NCBI RefSeq assembly: GCF_902726565.1
Contig: NZ_CACVAF010000010.1
Coordinates: 84,114 to 148,113, forward strand
From: Yersinia vastinensis
Lineage (GTDB): Bacteria; Pseudomonadota; Gammaproteobacteria; Enterobacterales; Enterobacteriaceae
Length of the DNA stretch: 64,000 nucleotides
Direction: 5' to 3'
In this document: positions 23,501 through 33,284 of the stretch, piece after piece
How positions within the stretch are numbered: position 1 is the stretch's first letter
Layout: the number at the start of each line of letters is the position of its first letter
Translations under genes and position numbers: made by a program
The notes under the pieces: generated by a model
Seen by the model: only the letters and a program-made list of their open reading frames with translations
What the model was told of the DNA's origin: nothing
Database searches by the model: none

Positions 23501-23517
23501 GGGTGCACAATGCACCC
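23501..23517 (-). other. Intercistronic hairpin between wzzE and wecB
   Basis: A perfect inverted repeat GGGTGCA-CAA-TGCACCC with no T run on the transcribed strand lies between two genes of one operon. It is more likely an mRNA stability or attenuation element than a full terminator. Confidence 0.55.
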
Positions 23518-23549
23518 ATTAACGATTTATACTCTTCTACAGCAAAGAC

Positions 23550-24626
23550 TTATGCTTGCGTACTGGTACGGCGAACCAATACCACACCCGCGCCAACCAA
23601 TGCACCGATGGCACCCCACATTATCAGTAGGAATACACGACGTGGGCTATCACGGGTTACCGGATCTTCAGGGGTACGTAAGTAACGGTATGCCTGGAAT
23701 GTTTTATCCAGTGTTGGCCCAACATTTAATGTTGCCAGCATTGCACGATTCTGATCGTAATCAATATCAAAACTTGGGCCGGTAGCTTGCAAGGTTTCCA
23801 AACGAGCCTCGAGCATTGGCTTGCCTAGCATAAACATCTTGGAGTCCGGTAATTGCTCCGCTGGGGTATCTGTTTGATTACGATTAATCCCTTGCTGGTC
23901 TGCAACTTTTAATGCTTGCTTGACTGCAGCAACTTCACGGTCGAACACCGCTTGAGCCACGGCTTCTTGCCGTTGAACTTGTGCTTTCATTGATTGAGTT
24001 CGAGCCGCCCAAGCGCCCTGAATTTCATCATTTAAATGGCTGGCCGCACGTTGGCTGGCAAAATCAATGTAACTACGCAGTAATTTATTGGAATCGCTGG
24101 CGGTTTCAGCCGTCAATTTAATACTGTCATTCAGTATTTTTTTGTCATCACGTGGGGTGAAAACAATATTATTGACTAACTCATCCAACAATGCGGCATC
24201 CGCTTTGGCATCACCTTCCAGGCGCTGCTTGTAGTAATCACTTTGCAGCCAGAAATCACGACGGGTATCGTAAGCTGCCAACTGAGTAATAAACTCACCG
24301 TATGCTTCGTCAGAGATGCCCGGCTGCTCACTGGCAACACCACTGTTGATGCGAGTATCCAGATTGCGTAAAAATTGCTGCTGGGAATAGTAACCGCCCA
24401 GATTATTGACTGTTGGCCGGTCAGTAATTGCCGTCGCACTCCACTGCTGTTTCACCATATAGGAGACACCCAGCGCTATTGCAGCAAAGAGAATTGCCAT
24501 ACCGATAATCCACACTTTACCGCGCCAAAGAGTGCGGCACAGGCTGCGGATGTCTAACTCGTTATCCACAGCAAGCTCATTATTGGTAGATCCTGTTTTA
24601 TCAGTCGACATAGATTCTGGTTTCAT
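23550..24626 (-). CDS. wzzE: ECA chain-length regulator WzzE
   Basis: A 358-residue polysaccharide co-polymerase with the usual two membrane segments. One is near residues 38-60 (VWIIGMAILFAAIALGVSYM) and one near the C-terminus (VFLLIMWGAIGALVGAGVVL). They flank a large, helix-rich periplasmic domain. WzzE sets the modal length of ECA chains made by WzyE. The pre-helix motif PRRVFLLIMWG is conserved. I chose the ATG at 24626, since a GTG directly upstream and an ATG at 24611 (MSTDKTG) are alternatives. It lies 20 bp after wecA. Confidence 0.93.
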   Translation of the reverse strand: MKPESMSTDKTGSTNNELAVDNELDIRSLCRTLWRGKVWIIGMAILFAAIALGVSYMVKQQWSATAITDRPTVNNLGGYYSQQQFLRNLDTRINSGVASEQPGISDEAYGEFITQLAAYDTRRDFWLQSDYYKQRLEGDAKADAALLDELVNNIVFTPRDDKKILNDSIKLTAETASDSNKLLRSYIDFASQRAASHLNDEIQGAWAARTQSMKAQVQRQEAVAQAVFDREVAAVKQALKVADQQGINRNQTDTPAEQLPDSKMFMLGKPMLEARLETLQATGPSFDIDYDQNRAMLATLNVGPTLDKTFQAYRYLRTPEDPVTRDSPRRVFLLIMWGAIGALVGAGVVLVRRTSTQA

Positions 24627-24646
24627 CACTGCCTAAAAGCCTCTGG

Positions 24647-25744
24647 TTAAGATTCATGCTTATTTTGCGATGCACGGCGCATACGACGCTTGATGCGCTT
24701 GATAAAACGCGCCACTCGCCATGCCCGTTTAATGCAGTAGCCATATAACAGAAATGCAAGCAAGAATAATGCCAACATGACCCATTCAGGTACAAATGTT
24801 AGCCGTTCTCCGATAACACCCACCGCAGCTAACAGTGCCGCAGCCAATGTGATTAAGACAAAAGCCTGCCGAGAAGTAAAACCGGCACGCATAATTAAGT
24901 GATGGATATGTTGACGGTCTGGGGAGAACGGACTCATGCCTTTGCGTAAGCGCCGATACATGATGGCAATCATATCCATCAATGGAATGGCAATAATCCA
25001 TAATGCGGTGACAGGATTAATCGGGTGTGCGTTACCTTGCGTACTTTGTAACAGCATCCAAATTGCAGTGAAACCAATCAGAGTACTGCCAGCATCACCC
25101 ATAAAAACTTTATAGCGACGGCCTAATAATCCAAGGTTGAGCAAGATATAAGGCAGAATGGCCGCGATCATTGCAAAACACCACAGTGCTAATGCCATCT
25201 GCCCACTTTGATACAGCAGAATCCCCATTGCGCCAAAAGAGACACAGGATAGACCGCCCAGCAAACCATCAATGCCATCCACCATATTGAACGCATTTAT
25301 CGCCGCCCATACTGCAAACAGTGTCACAACATAACCAAACGGCCCTAACACCATTTCCCATGGGCCAAAAGCATGCCCCAGGCTGCGCAAATAAAGCCCG
25401 GCGAAAACCATCATAGCAATACCAACCAACGCCTGAACAAAGGCGCGGATTTTCACACTAATATCGAATCGGTCATCTAAAGCACCAACAAACACCAATA
25501 AACCGGCGCAACCGAGATATAAGCGGAAATGGGGGATCTGCTGGTTAGTAATCAGGAAGGTAAAGCAAATACCTGCAAACACAGATATTCCGCCCACTAA
25601 TGGGATCAACCCTTGGTGGCGCTTACGATAATTGGGCTTATCAACTAATCCAATTTTCTTGGCAACTTTGCGAGCAACAAATAAAAATGCCAGAGAAAAC
25701 AGGAAAATAACAAATATTTCAGTACTCATAGTGAGTAAGTTCAC
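24647..25744 (-). CDS. wecA: Undecaprenyl-phosphate GlcNAc-1-phosphate transferase WecA
   Basis: A 365-residue polyprenyl-phosphate HexNAc-1-P transferase with about 11 membrane segments. It starts ECA (and many O-antigens) by making GlcNAc-PP-undecaprenol. The catalytic aspartates are in VGALDDRFDIS (around residue 90) and NAFNMVDGIDGLLGG (around 155). The nucleotide-binding loop PDRQHIHHLIMRAGF is present. The start is GTG at 25744 (MNLLTMSTE), as in E. coli. It is the first gene of the 12-gene ECA cluster, with a 282-bp gap from rho. Confidence 0.97.
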   Translation of the reverse strand: MNLLTMSTEIFVIFLFSLAFLFVARKVAKKIGLVDKPNYRKRHQGLIPLVGGISVFAGICFTFLITNQQIPHFRLYLGCAGLLVFVGALDDRFDISVKIRAFVQALVGIAMMVFAGLYLRSLGHAFGPWEMVLGPFGYVVTLFAVWAAINAFNMVDGIDGLLGGLSCVSFGAMGILLYQSGQMALALWCFAMIAAILPYILLNLGLLGRRYKVFMGDAGSTLIGFTAIWMLLQSTQGNAHPINPVTALWIIAIPLMDMIAIMYRRLRKGMSPFSPDRQHIHHLIMRAGFTSRQAFVLITLAAALLAAVGVIGERLTFVPEWVMLALFLLAFLLYGYCIKRAWRVARFIKRIKRRMRRASQNKHES

Positions 25745-25981
25745 GTTTAACCGCTCTCTGCAAAAAGATACGACAGCTTAACATGTGGCTTGGCGTATAC
25801 CATGCCAGCCCCATGCTTTCAGTTATTTCTGAATATGATGACAGCCTTGCTTGTTATTCCCAACTCTATTTTTGGTATTTTCTCGCCAATAATGACAATT
25901 AAGAGCAAAAATAGAGACCGGTTCAATTGATTCATCCACATCATGGATAACAATCCCGGCTATCCTATATTCCAAATGCAA

Positions 25982-26009
25982 AAAACGCCACGACTGAGCG
26001 TGGCGTTTT
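25982..26009 (-). terminator. Terminator of rho
   Basis: A stem, AAAACGCCACG facing CGTGGCGTTTT, 17 bp after the rho stop, is followed on the minus strand by T residues. The plus strand carries A/T-rich sequence on both sides, so it may act in both directions. Confidence 0.85.
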
Positions 26010-26026
26010 GATAGAACAGGTGAAAC

Positions 26027-27286
26027 TTACGAACGTCTCATGTTATCAAAGAACTGATCGTTAGTTTTTGCTGTTGCCAATTTGCTGATGAGGAACTCCA
26101 TGGCATCGATCTCACCCATTGGATGAAGGATGCGACGTAAGATCCACATTTTTTGCAGCTCTTCAGTGGTCGTCAACAGCTCTTCTTTACGAGTACCTGA
26201 ACGGTTGAAGTCAATCGCTGGGAACACACGTTTCTCGGCAATTTTGCGCGATAAATGCAGTTCCATGTTGCCGGTACCTTTAAATTCTTCATAGATAACT
26301 TCATCCATTTTAGAACCGGTATCAACCAACGCAGTAGCAATGATGGTCAGGCTACCGCCCTCTTCAACATTACGTGCGGCACCAAAGAAACGTTTAGGGC
26401 GATGCAAGGCATTTGCATCCACACCACCGGTCAGCACTTTGCCTGAAGCAGGAACCACGGTGTTGTAGGCACGGGCTAAACGAGTAATCGAGTCCAGTAA
26501 AATGATAACGTCTTTTTTATGCTCAACCAGACGTTTCGCTTTCTCGATAACCATTTCAGCCACTTGCACGTGGCGAGACGCTGGCTCGTCAAAAGTAGAA
26601 GCAATAACTTCACCTTTCACCAAACGTTGCATCTCGGTCACTTCTTCCGGACGCTCGTCAATCAGCAATACCATTAAGACGCAATCAGGGTGGTTATAAG
26701 CAATGCTGGTTGCAATGTTTTGCAACAGCATGGTTTTACCCGCCTTTGGCGGAGCCACAATCAGACCACGTTGGCCGCGACCAATTGGTGATGCCAAATC
26801 CAGTACACGAGCAGTTAAATCTTCAGTCGAACCATTCCCTCGTTCCATGCGCAGACGAGAATTGGCATGTAATGGAGTTAAGTTTTCGAACAGGATTTTG
26901 TTACGGGCGTTTTCCGGTTTGTCATAGTTAACTTCGTTAACTTTCAACAGTGCAAAATAACGCTCACCTTCTTTCGGTGGACGAATCTTACCGGCAACGG
27001 TATCACCAGTGCGGAGGTTGAAACGGCGAATTTGGCTTGGGGATACATAGATGTCGTCGGGACCGGCGAGGTAGGAGCTGTCTGCTGAACGGAGGAAACC
27101 AAATCCATCCTGCAATATCTCCAACACGCCATCACCGAAGATATCTTCTCCACTTTTCGCATGCTGCTTAAGAATAGAGAAAATAATATCTTGTTTACGC
27201 ATCCGGGCCAGGTTTTCCAGCCCCATATTTTCGCCAAGTGTTATCAGATCAGAAACCGGCGTGTTCTTTAATTCGGTAAGATTCAT
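26027..27286 (-). CDS. rho: Transcription termination factor Rho
   Basis: A hexameric RNA-dependent ATPase, 419 residues, the E. coli length. The N-terminal RNA-binding cold-shock-like domain is at about residues 1-125 ([20 protein letters not shown] at the start). The Walker A APPKAGKT lies at about 178-185, followed by [14 protein letters not shown] (Walker B region). The Q and R loops are in [21 protein letters not shown]. It is encoded upstream of wecA, as in all enterobacteria. A 580-bp untranslated region precedes it, consistent with known autoregulation in a long leader. Confidence 0.99.
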   Translation of the reverse strand: MNLTELKNTPVSDLITLGENMGLENLARMRKQDIIFSILKQHAKSGEDIFGDGVLEILQDGFGFLRSADSSYLAGPDDIYVSPSQIRRFNLRTGDTVAGKIRPPKEGERYFALLKVNEVNYDKPENARNKILFENLTPLHANSRLRMERGNGSTEDLTARVLDLASPIGRGQRGLIVAPPKAGKTMLLQNIATSIAYNHPDCVLMVLLIDERPEEVTEMQRLVKGEVIASTFDEPASRHVQVAEMVIEKAKRLVEHKKDVIILLDSITRLARAYNTVVPASGKVLTGGVDANALHRPKRFFGAARNVEEGGSLTIIATALVDTGSKMDEVIYEEFKGTGNMELHLSRKIAEKRVFPAIDFNRSGTRKEELLTTTEELQKMWILRRILHPMGEIDAMEFLISKLATAKTNDQFFDNMRRS

Positions 27287-27867
27287 AATGGTGGGTTCTT
27301 AAACTCGGGGTATGTCTCGAACTATGGTCGTGAATGGTATGGCAGCGTCATCCGTGCCTGTTTAACGGGACATTCAATCACCGGCCTTGGGACAAACTAC
27401 GCAAGTAATGACTTACGCAAGATTTGCGCGACACAACGGTATAAAGATTGAAGGTGCCTTAGACTGATTTTGTAAAACCACTAGACTGTCAAAAACTGAT
27501 TGAGTTCATACATATTCTCAACACAAATTATTTCGACATAGAGTAAAACTTTAGATTCAAACTATTTAGATGCTACAGACTATTTCTTAGATACTAAAGA
27601 ATAAGCTAGATGCTACAAACCCGGACTCAATACACAGGAATGTTCTATACGCAGTGAGGTAAACTTAACACGCTTCTTTGCAGGCGTCTAGCGGTCAGTG
27701 TGAGAAATCACAACTGCCGCTAAACACACCCTACAGCCTTGAAGCCACAGCGGTGTTAGCGACACTCACTTGCGGCAATCCGTGACCTGAGTCAACGCAT
27801 TGGAACTTGCTTGTGTGCGACCTTGCTGCAACATCAATGGCATTGGGTGCTGGCGATTTAACGCCGC
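27287..27867 (-). promoter_or_regulatory. rho leader and rho-trxA intergenic region
   Basis: 581 bp with no convincing gene. Near rho (27295-27380) the minus-strand sequence CAGGCACGGATGACGCTG, followed by CCATACCATTCACGAC, closely resembles the E. coli rho leader as I recall it, ahead of the rho start. A clear RhoL leader peptide is not found. The conserved MSR-stop triplets occur at 27364-27375 but follow an in-frame stop. The distal half holds an inverted repeat (27689-27722). Confidence 0.5.
27689..27722. other. Inverted repeat downstream of trxA
   Basis: TAGCGGTCAGTGTGA faces TCACAACTGCCGCTA across a 4-nt loop, an almost perfect 14-bp stem, about 145 bp after the trxA stop. No T run follows on either strand. 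It could stabilise the trxA mRNA end or mark a factor-dependent terminator. Confidence 0.5.
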
Positions 27868-28194
27868 TTACAGATTTGCATCCAAGAAGGCTTTAAGCTG
27901 ACCTTTAGACAAGGCGCCCACCTTGGTGGCGACAACTTCACCGTCACGGAACAGCAACAGCGTAGGAATGCCACGGATACCATATTTTGGTGCCGTACCC
28001 TGATTGTCATCAATATTCAATTTAGTGACGGTCAGTCTACCTTCATACTCTTCAGCAATTTCATCCAAAATCGGAGCAATCATCTTGCACGGACCACACC
28101 ATTCTGCCCAGAAATCGACCAGAACCAGGCCGCTGGCTTTCAGCACGTCAGTGTCGAAGCTGTCGTCACTCAGGTGAATAATTTTATCGCTCAT
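27868..28194 (-). CDS. trxA: Thioredoxin 1 TrxA
   Basis: A 108-residue cytoplasmic disulfide reductase. The redox motif WCGPCK has cysteines at 33 and 36, the cis-proline is in RGIPTLLLF, and the conserved Asp27 is in VDFWAEW. Length and sequence match E. coli thioredoxin. It lies between rho and the divergent rhlB, its normal place, with a 118-bp divergent promoter region. Confidence 0.99.
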   Translation of the reverse strand: MSDKIIHLSDDSFDTDVLKASGLVLVDFWAEWCGPCKMIAPILDEIAEEYEGRLTVTKLNIDDNQGTAPKYGIRGIPTLLLFRDGEVVATKVGALSKGQLKAFLDANL

Positions 28195-28312
28195 GTTCTA
28201 CTCCAAAGGATTGTGTCTACCTCGTTGGTGTAGCATTAACCAACAATAGGATGACTTTATTTCACCGGATACGCTTTCGTAAAGCAATAGTTAGCTGATA
28301 TTCTACCACACT

Positions 28313-29602
28313 ATGAGCAAAACACACTTGACCGAACAGAAGTTTTCCGACTTCGCCCTGCACCCGCTAGTTATTGAAGCCCTTGAAAACAAAGGATTTC
28401 AATATTGTACGCCGATTCAGGCGTTAGCATTGCCACTCACCCTATCCGGGCGTGATGTAGCGGGTCAGGCGCAAACAGGAACCGGCAAGACGCTGGCATT
28501 CTTAGCGTCTACTTTCCATTATTTGCTTTCTCACCCGGCAGAAGAGGGTCGCCAGACTAATCAACCACGCGCATTGATTATGGCACCAACGCGTGAATTA
28601 GCAGTGCAAATTCACTCCGATGCAGAATCACTTTCCCAGATGACCGGGCTGAAATTAGGCTTGGCTTATGGTGGTGACGGCTACGACAAACAGCTTAAAG
28701 TGCTGGAGAGTGGCGTTGATATTCTGATCGGCACCACTGGCCGTTTAATCGACTACGCAAAACAAAATTACATTAACCTTGGCGCCATTCAGGTGGTGGT
28801 ATTGGATGAAGCGGATCGGATGTACGATCTGGGCTTTATCAAAGATATCCGCTGGCTATTCCGCCGTATGCCTTCTGTTGATAAGCGTTTAAACATGTTG
28901 TTCTCTGCCACTCTCTCGTATCGGGTACGTGAATTGGCCTTTGAACAGATGAATAATGCAGAATATATTGAAGTGGAACCGTTACAAAAAACCGGTCACC
29001 GCATCAAAGAAGAGCTGTTCTACCCTTCAAATGAAGAAAAAATGCGTCTGCTTCAGACGTTGATTGAAGAAGAATGGCCAGACCGCTGTATTATTTTTGC
29101 TAATACCAAGCATCGTTGTGAAGAAATCTGGGGCCATTTAGCGGCTGACGGTCATCGTGTCGGTCTATTGACTGGTGATGTGGCACAGAAAAAACGCCTG
29201 CGAATTCTGGAAGATTTTACCAAAGGTGATTTGGATATTCTGGTTGCAACCGATGTTGCTGCCCGTGGTCTGCATATTCCACTGGTCACCCATGTCTTCA
29301 ACTATGACTTACCAGATGACTGTGAAGACTATGTTCACCGCATTGGCCGTACCGGTCGTGCTGGCGAAAGTGGTCATTCCATTAGCTTGGCATGTGAAGA
29401 GTACGCATTAAACTTACCGGCTATTGAGACCTATACCGGTCATAGCATTCCGGTAAGCAAATATAATAGCGATGCGCTATTAACCGATTTGCCGGCGCCA
29501 AAACGTCTGGCCCGTACCCGTACAGGGAATGGCCCACGCCGTAACTCTGCCCCACGCCGTAATAGTGGTGCACCGCGGAATAACCGTAAGCGACCGAGCT
29601 GA
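28313..29602 (+). CDS. rhlB: ATP-dependent RNA helicase RhlB
   Basis: A DEAD-box helicase of 429 residues that unwinds structured RNA for the RNase E degradosome. The Q motif region is [17 protein letters not shown]. Motif I is AQTGTGKT, motif II DEAD ([14 protein letters not shown]), motif III SAT and motif [12 protein letters not shown]. The basic C-terminal tail (from about residue 398, rich in Arg/Asn/Pro) contacts RNA and RNase E. It is divergent from trxA and followed by gppA after 3 bp. Confidence 0.98.
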   Translation: MSKTHLTEQKFSDFALHPLVIEALENKGFQYCTPIQALALPLTLSGRDVAGQAQTGTGKTLAFLASTFHYLLSHPAEEGRQTNQPRALIMAPTRELAVQIHSDAESLSQMTGLKLGLAYGGDGYDKQLKVLESGVDILIGTTGRLIDYAKQNYINLGAIQVVVLDEADRMYDLGFIKDIRWLFRRMPSVDKRLNMLFSATLSYRVRELAFEQMNNAEYIEVEPLQKTGHRIKEELFYPSNEEKMRLLQTLIEEEWPDRCIIFANTKHRCEEIWGHLAADGHRVGLLTGDVAQKKRLRILEDFTKGDLDILVATDVAARGLHIPLVTHVFNYDLPDDCEDYVHRIGRTGRAGESGHSISLACEEYALNLPAIETYTGHSIPVSKYNSDALLTDLPAPKRLARTRTGNGPRRNSAPRRNSGAPRNNRKRPS

Positions 29603-29605
29603 TAA

Positions 29606-31102
29606 ATGATGCTAAGTTCCACCTCACTTTATGCTGCCATCGATCTTGGCTCCAACAGTTTTCATATGTTGGTGGTACGTGAGGTGGCAGGCAGTATCCA
29701 AACTCTGGCTAGAATCAAACGGAAAGTCCGTCTGGCCGCGGGCTTGGATACGCAAAATCACCTATCGCAAGAAGCCATGGAACGTGGCTGGCAATGTCTG
29801 AAGTTATTTTCAGAGCGTTTGCAGGACATTCCTCTGGATCAGATCCGCGTGGTGGCGACAGCGACTCTGCGCTTGGCCTCAAATGCGGAAGAGTTTTTGC
29901 AAACTGCGACAGAGATCCTCGGTTGTCCCATTCAGGTCATCAGTGGGGAAGAAGAAGCCCGCCTGATTTATCACGGTGTGGCACATACCACCGGTGGGCC
30001 GGAGCAGCGTCTGGTGGTGGATATTGGCGGTGGCAGCACCGAGCTGGTAACAGGCAGTGGCGCTCAGGCCAATATTCTGGTTAGTTTATCAATGGGTTGT
30101 GTTACTTGGCTAGAGCGTTACTTTAGTGACCGCAATCTGGCTAAAGATAATTTTGAACGCGCTGAACTGGCTGCTCGCGAGATGCTCAAACCCATCGCCG
30201 AACGTTTTCGTCATCATGGTTGGCAAATTTGTGTCGGCGCTTCTGGTACCGTTCAAGCATTGCAAGAGATCATGGTTGCGCAGGGGATGGATGAACTGAT
30301 CACCTTAGCCAAATTGCAACAACTTAAGCAACGAGCCATTCAGTGCGGCAAGCTAGAAGAGCTGGAAATCCCCGGTTTAACACTGGAGCGAGCGCTGGTT
30401 TTTCCTAGCGGGTTATCTATTTTAATCGCGATATTCCAAGAACTGGCGATTGAGAGCATGACACTGGCTGGCGGTGCACTGCGTGAAGGTTTAGTCTACG
30501 GTATGCTTCATTTGCCGGTAGAGCAGGATATTCGCAGCCGAACGGTGCGAAATTTGCAACGCCGCTATTTCCTTGATACCGAGCAAGCCAAGCGTGTCAG
30601 CAAACTGGCTGATAGTTTTTTAATTCAGGTAGAAAAAGAGTGGCATCTTGATGGCCGATGTCGTGAGTTATTGCAAAATGCCTGTTTGATTCATGAAATT
30701 GGTCTAAGCGTCGATTTTAAACGCGCTCCCCAACATGCTGCTTACCTGATTCGCAATCTGGATTTACCCGGTTTTACCCCTGCTCAAAAACTTCTGCTTT
30801 CTGCTTTGCTACAAAACCAGTGTGATACCCTCGATTTGTCACTGCTCAATCAGCAAAATGCATTGCCGGTAGATATGGCACAACATCTGTGCCGCTTGCT
30901 GCGTCTGGCGATTATTTTCTCCAGCCGTCGGCGGGATGACACCTTACCAGCCGTTAGATTGCGCGCTAATGGCGAGGCACTTTATGTACTGCTGCCTCAG
31001 GGCTGGCTGCAACAACATCCTTACCGAGCAGAAGCATTAGAACAAGAAAGTCATTGGCAGAGCTATGTTCAATGGCCCCTATTGTTAGAAGAACTCAATT
31101 AA
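29606..31102 (+). CDS. gppA: Guanosine pentaphosphate phosphatase GppA
   Basis: A 498-residue Ppx/GppA phosphatase that converts pppGpp to ppGpp and can also hydrolyse polyphosphate. The actin-like fold motifs [15 protein letters not shown] (about residues 9-23), [10 protein letters not shown] and the conserved [13 protein letters not shown] are intact. An HD-like C-terminal domain follows from about residue 310. Two adjacent ATG codons (29606 and 29609) could start it. It is cotranscribed with rhlB. Confidence 0.97.
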   Translation: MMLSSTSLYAAIDLGSNSFHMLVVREVAGSIQTLARIKRKVRLAAGLDTQNHLSQEAMERGWQCLKLFSERLQDIPLDQIRVVATATLRLASNAEEFLQTATEILGCPIQVISGEEEARLIYHGVAHTTGGPEQRLVVDIGGGSTELVTGSGAQANILVSLSMGCVTWLERYFSDRNLAKDNFERAELAAREMLKPIAERFRHHGWQICVGASGTVQALQEIMVAQGMDELITLAKLQQLKQRAIQCGKLEELEIPGLTLERALVFPSGLSILIAIFQELAIESMTLAGGALREGLVYGMLHLPVEQDIRSRTVRNLQRRYFLDTEQAKRVSKLADSFLIQVEKEWHLDGRCRELLQNACLIHEIGLSVDFKRAPQHAAYLIRNLDLPGFTPAQKLLLSALLQNQCDTLDLSLLNQQNALPVDMAQHLCRLLRLAIIFSSRRRDDTLPAVRLRANGEALYVLLPQGWLQQHPYRAEALEQESHWQSYVQWPLLLEELN

Positions 31103-31210
31103 GTTTCCATTCTGTGGGGTGGCCGTTGGTCGCCCTACTTTCCCACTATTTTACCTCCCAAACGTGCATCTCTTACCTGTTACCCCTTACAAAATAAAGC
31201 AAAACTATCA

Positions 31211-31232
31211 GAATGTGATCGTCGCCAGCTTA
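31211..31232. promoter_or_regulatory. Possible CRP site upstream of pehX
   Basis: GAATGTGATCGTCGCCAGCT carries a perfect left half (AATGTGATC) of the CRP consensus and a poor right half. It lies about 140 bp before the pehX start. CRP control of pectinase genes is known in soft-rot enterobacteria, and its use here is inference. Confidence 0.4.
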
Positions 31233-31237
31233 AAATA

Positions 31238-31295
31238 GAAACAATGTGTGTATTTTTATAAAACAGCGTTTCTTTATTGTATTCAATGTTTCATT
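31238..31295. promoter_or_regulatory. Cluster of KdgR-like operator sequences upstream of pehX
   Basis: Three segments resemble the KdgR palindrome TGAAACANTGTTTCA. One (31238-31247) has a perfect left half, GAAACAATGT. Another (31259-31275) reads TAAAACAGCGTTTCTTT, with about 12 of 15 positions matching. The third (31280-31295) has a perfect right half, TGTTTCATT. KdgR represses pectin-degradation genes in enterobacteria until KDG accumulates. Consensus recalled from memory. Confidence 0.5.
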
Positions 31296-31368
31296 CGCCA
31301 CCTCTAGGGAAGAACGCTGCATCCTAATTGCAAGCCAAAATGCTTAATCTCATTAATGAGGAACAAAA

Positions 31369-33195
31369 ATGCGAGCACAGCTTCAACGCCCTCATACCAT
31401 TGGTACACTGGTGATTATCTCCAGTCTGATGGTCGGCGCGCCTATGGCAATGGCAGCCAAATCAAGTCATCATGACGCCCCGCAGCAGTTACAGGTTCCT
31501 ACCCTTGCTTATGACGAAAGCAGCATTGTTCTGGTGTGGAAAGCACCGGAAGATACTCGCAAAATTGTCGATTATCAGATTTACTCTGCCGGGAAATTGC
31601 TAGGTAAAGCCAGCGATAACAATGATAAATTCTCACCGGCCAAGCCCTATATTGATCACTTCTATACCAATGACAAAGATAATTTCCAGCATAAAATCGT
31701 GATGCAAAACTTTACGGTAACGGGGCTGAAACCTGAAACCCGCTATCAATTTACGGTGAAAGCACAATACGCCGATGGCTCCTTATCTGCGGCAAGTACC
31801 CCCATTACGGCAAAAACCACGGCCAAACCCCAGATTGTGAATGTACGCGATTTCGGCGCAGTAGATGATGGTAAGACGTTGAATACCAAAGCGATACAAC
31901 AGGCAATTGATAGCTGCAAGCCAGGCTGTCGCGTTGATATCCCTGCGGGTACCTACAAAAGCGGCGCATTGTGGCTGAAGAGTGATATGACCCTCAACCT
32001 CCTCGCAGGCGCAACATTACTCGGCTCGGAGAATCCCGAAGATTATCCAGCAGGCTACCGCCTGTATCCTTATTCCACCATTGAACGCCCTGCTTCACTG
32101 ATCAATGCCATCGATCCCAATAACAGTAAGCCCGGTACATTCCGTAATATTCGGATTACCGGTTCAGGGGTAATTGATGGCAATGGTTGGTTAAGAGCGA
32201 AAACCGCTGAGATTACTGATGAGCTAGGCCACCCATTACCGCAATATGTGGCGAGTAAGAACAGTAAAGTGCATGAAGATGGCATTCTGGCCAAAAATCA
32301 GGTTGAGAAGGCTGTTTCTGAAGGTATGGATTTAAAAAATGCCTATGGTCAGCGCCGCTCTAGCCTGATGACATTGCGTGGGGTAGAGAATGTGTATCTG
32401 GCGGGCTTTACGGTTCGTAACCCGGCATTCCACGGCATCATGAATTTGGAAAACCATAATGTTGTTGCTAACGGATTAATTCACCAAACATATGATGCAA
32501 ATAACGGCGACGGCATCGAGTTTGGTAATAGCCAGAATGTCATGGTGTTTAACAACTTCTTTGATACTGGCGATGATTGCATCAACTTTGCGGCTGGTAC
32601 AGGGGAAAAGGCACAGCAACAAGAACCAATGAAAGGTGCATGGCTATTTAATAACTATTTCCGAATGGGGCATGGTGCCATCGTCACGGGCAGTCATACC
32701 GGTGCTTGGATTGAGGATATTTTGGCTGAAAATAACGTTATGTTCCTGACGGATATCGGCTTACGCGCCAAGAGCACCAGTACCATTGGTGGCGGAGCAC
32801 GTAATGTAACGTTTCGAAATAATGCGATGCGCGACTTAGCTAAACAGGTGATGGTTATGACATTGGATTATGCTGATAGCAATGCCAATATTGATTATCC
32901 ACCGGCCAAGATACCTGCTCAGTTCTATGATTTCACAGTAAAAAATGTGACGGTGGATAATACTACCGGCAAAAATGCATCCATTGAAATCAAAGGGGAT
33001 AGTGCTAATCAAGCTTGGCATCGCTTGGTACACGTTAATAATGTGCAATTTAACAATGTCACACCGACCGCCATCAGTGATTTACGTGACAGCGAATTTA
33101 ATAAAGTCACCTTTACTGAATTGCGCGGTGATACACCGTGGCACTTCCGTGATATAAAAAATGTCACAGTGGATGGCAAGCCTGTCACGCCGTAA
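31369..33195 (+). CDS. pehX: Exo-poly-alpha-D-galacturonosidase PehX (GH28)
   Basis: A 608-residue secreted or periplasmic pectinase that releases digalacturonate from the non-reducing end of polygalacturonate. A signal peptide (about 1-29, ending PMAMAA) precedes a fibronectin type III-like domain (about 45-150) and a right-handed beta-helix GH28 domain. Catalytic motifs are DTGDDC (399-404), the GHG containing His435, and RAK (466-468), which replaces the usual RIK. NVRDFGAVDDGKTLNTKAI is the typical domain entry. It is a single gene inserted between gppA and rep, absent there in E. coli. The products would feed the kdu/kdg pathway. Confidence 0.9.
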   Translation: MRAQLQRPHTIGTLVIISSLMVGAPMAMAAKSSHHDAPQQLQVPTLAYDESSIVLVWKAPEDTRKIVDYQIYSAGKLLGKASDNNDKFSPAKPYIDHFYTNDKDNFQHKIVMQNFTVTGLKPETRYQFTVKAQYADGSLSAASTPITAKTTAKPQIVNVRDFGAVDDGKTLNTKAIQQAIDSCKPGCRVDIPAGTYKSGALWLKSDMTLNLLAGATLLGSENPEDYPAGYRLYPYSTIERPASLINAIDPNNSKPGTFRNIRITGSGVIDGNGWLRAKTAEITDELGHPLPQYVASKNSKVHEDGILAKNQVEKAVSEGMDLKNAYGQRRSSLMTLRGVENVYLAGFTVRNPAFHGIMNLENHNVVANGLIHQTYDANNGDGIEFGNSQNVMVFNNFFDTGDDCINFAAGTGEKAQQQEPMKGAWLFNNYFRMGHGAIVTGSHTGAWIEDILAENNVMFLTDIGLRAKSTSTIGGGARNVTFRNNAMRDLAKQVMVMTLDYADSNANIDYPPAKIPAQFYDFTVKNVTVDNTTGKNASIEIKGDSANQAWHRLVHVNNVQFNNVTPTAISDLRDSEFNKVTFTELRGDTPWHFRDIKNVTVDGKPVTP

Positions 33196-33217
33196 TGCAC
33201 ATTGCATGTAAATAGAT

Positions 33218-33259
33218 AAAAAATGGGCGGTTATTTATCCATGATAAAAAACCGCCCAT
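33218..33259. terminator. Bidirectional terminator between pehX and rep
   Basis: AATGGGCGGTT faces AACCGCCCATT across an AT-rich loop of about 20 nt. It serves the convergent pehX (plus) and rep (minus) transcripts. T residues follow best on the minus strand. Confidence 0.75.
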
Positions 33260-33284
33260 TGCTGTTCTTTGTATCTACTCCCTA

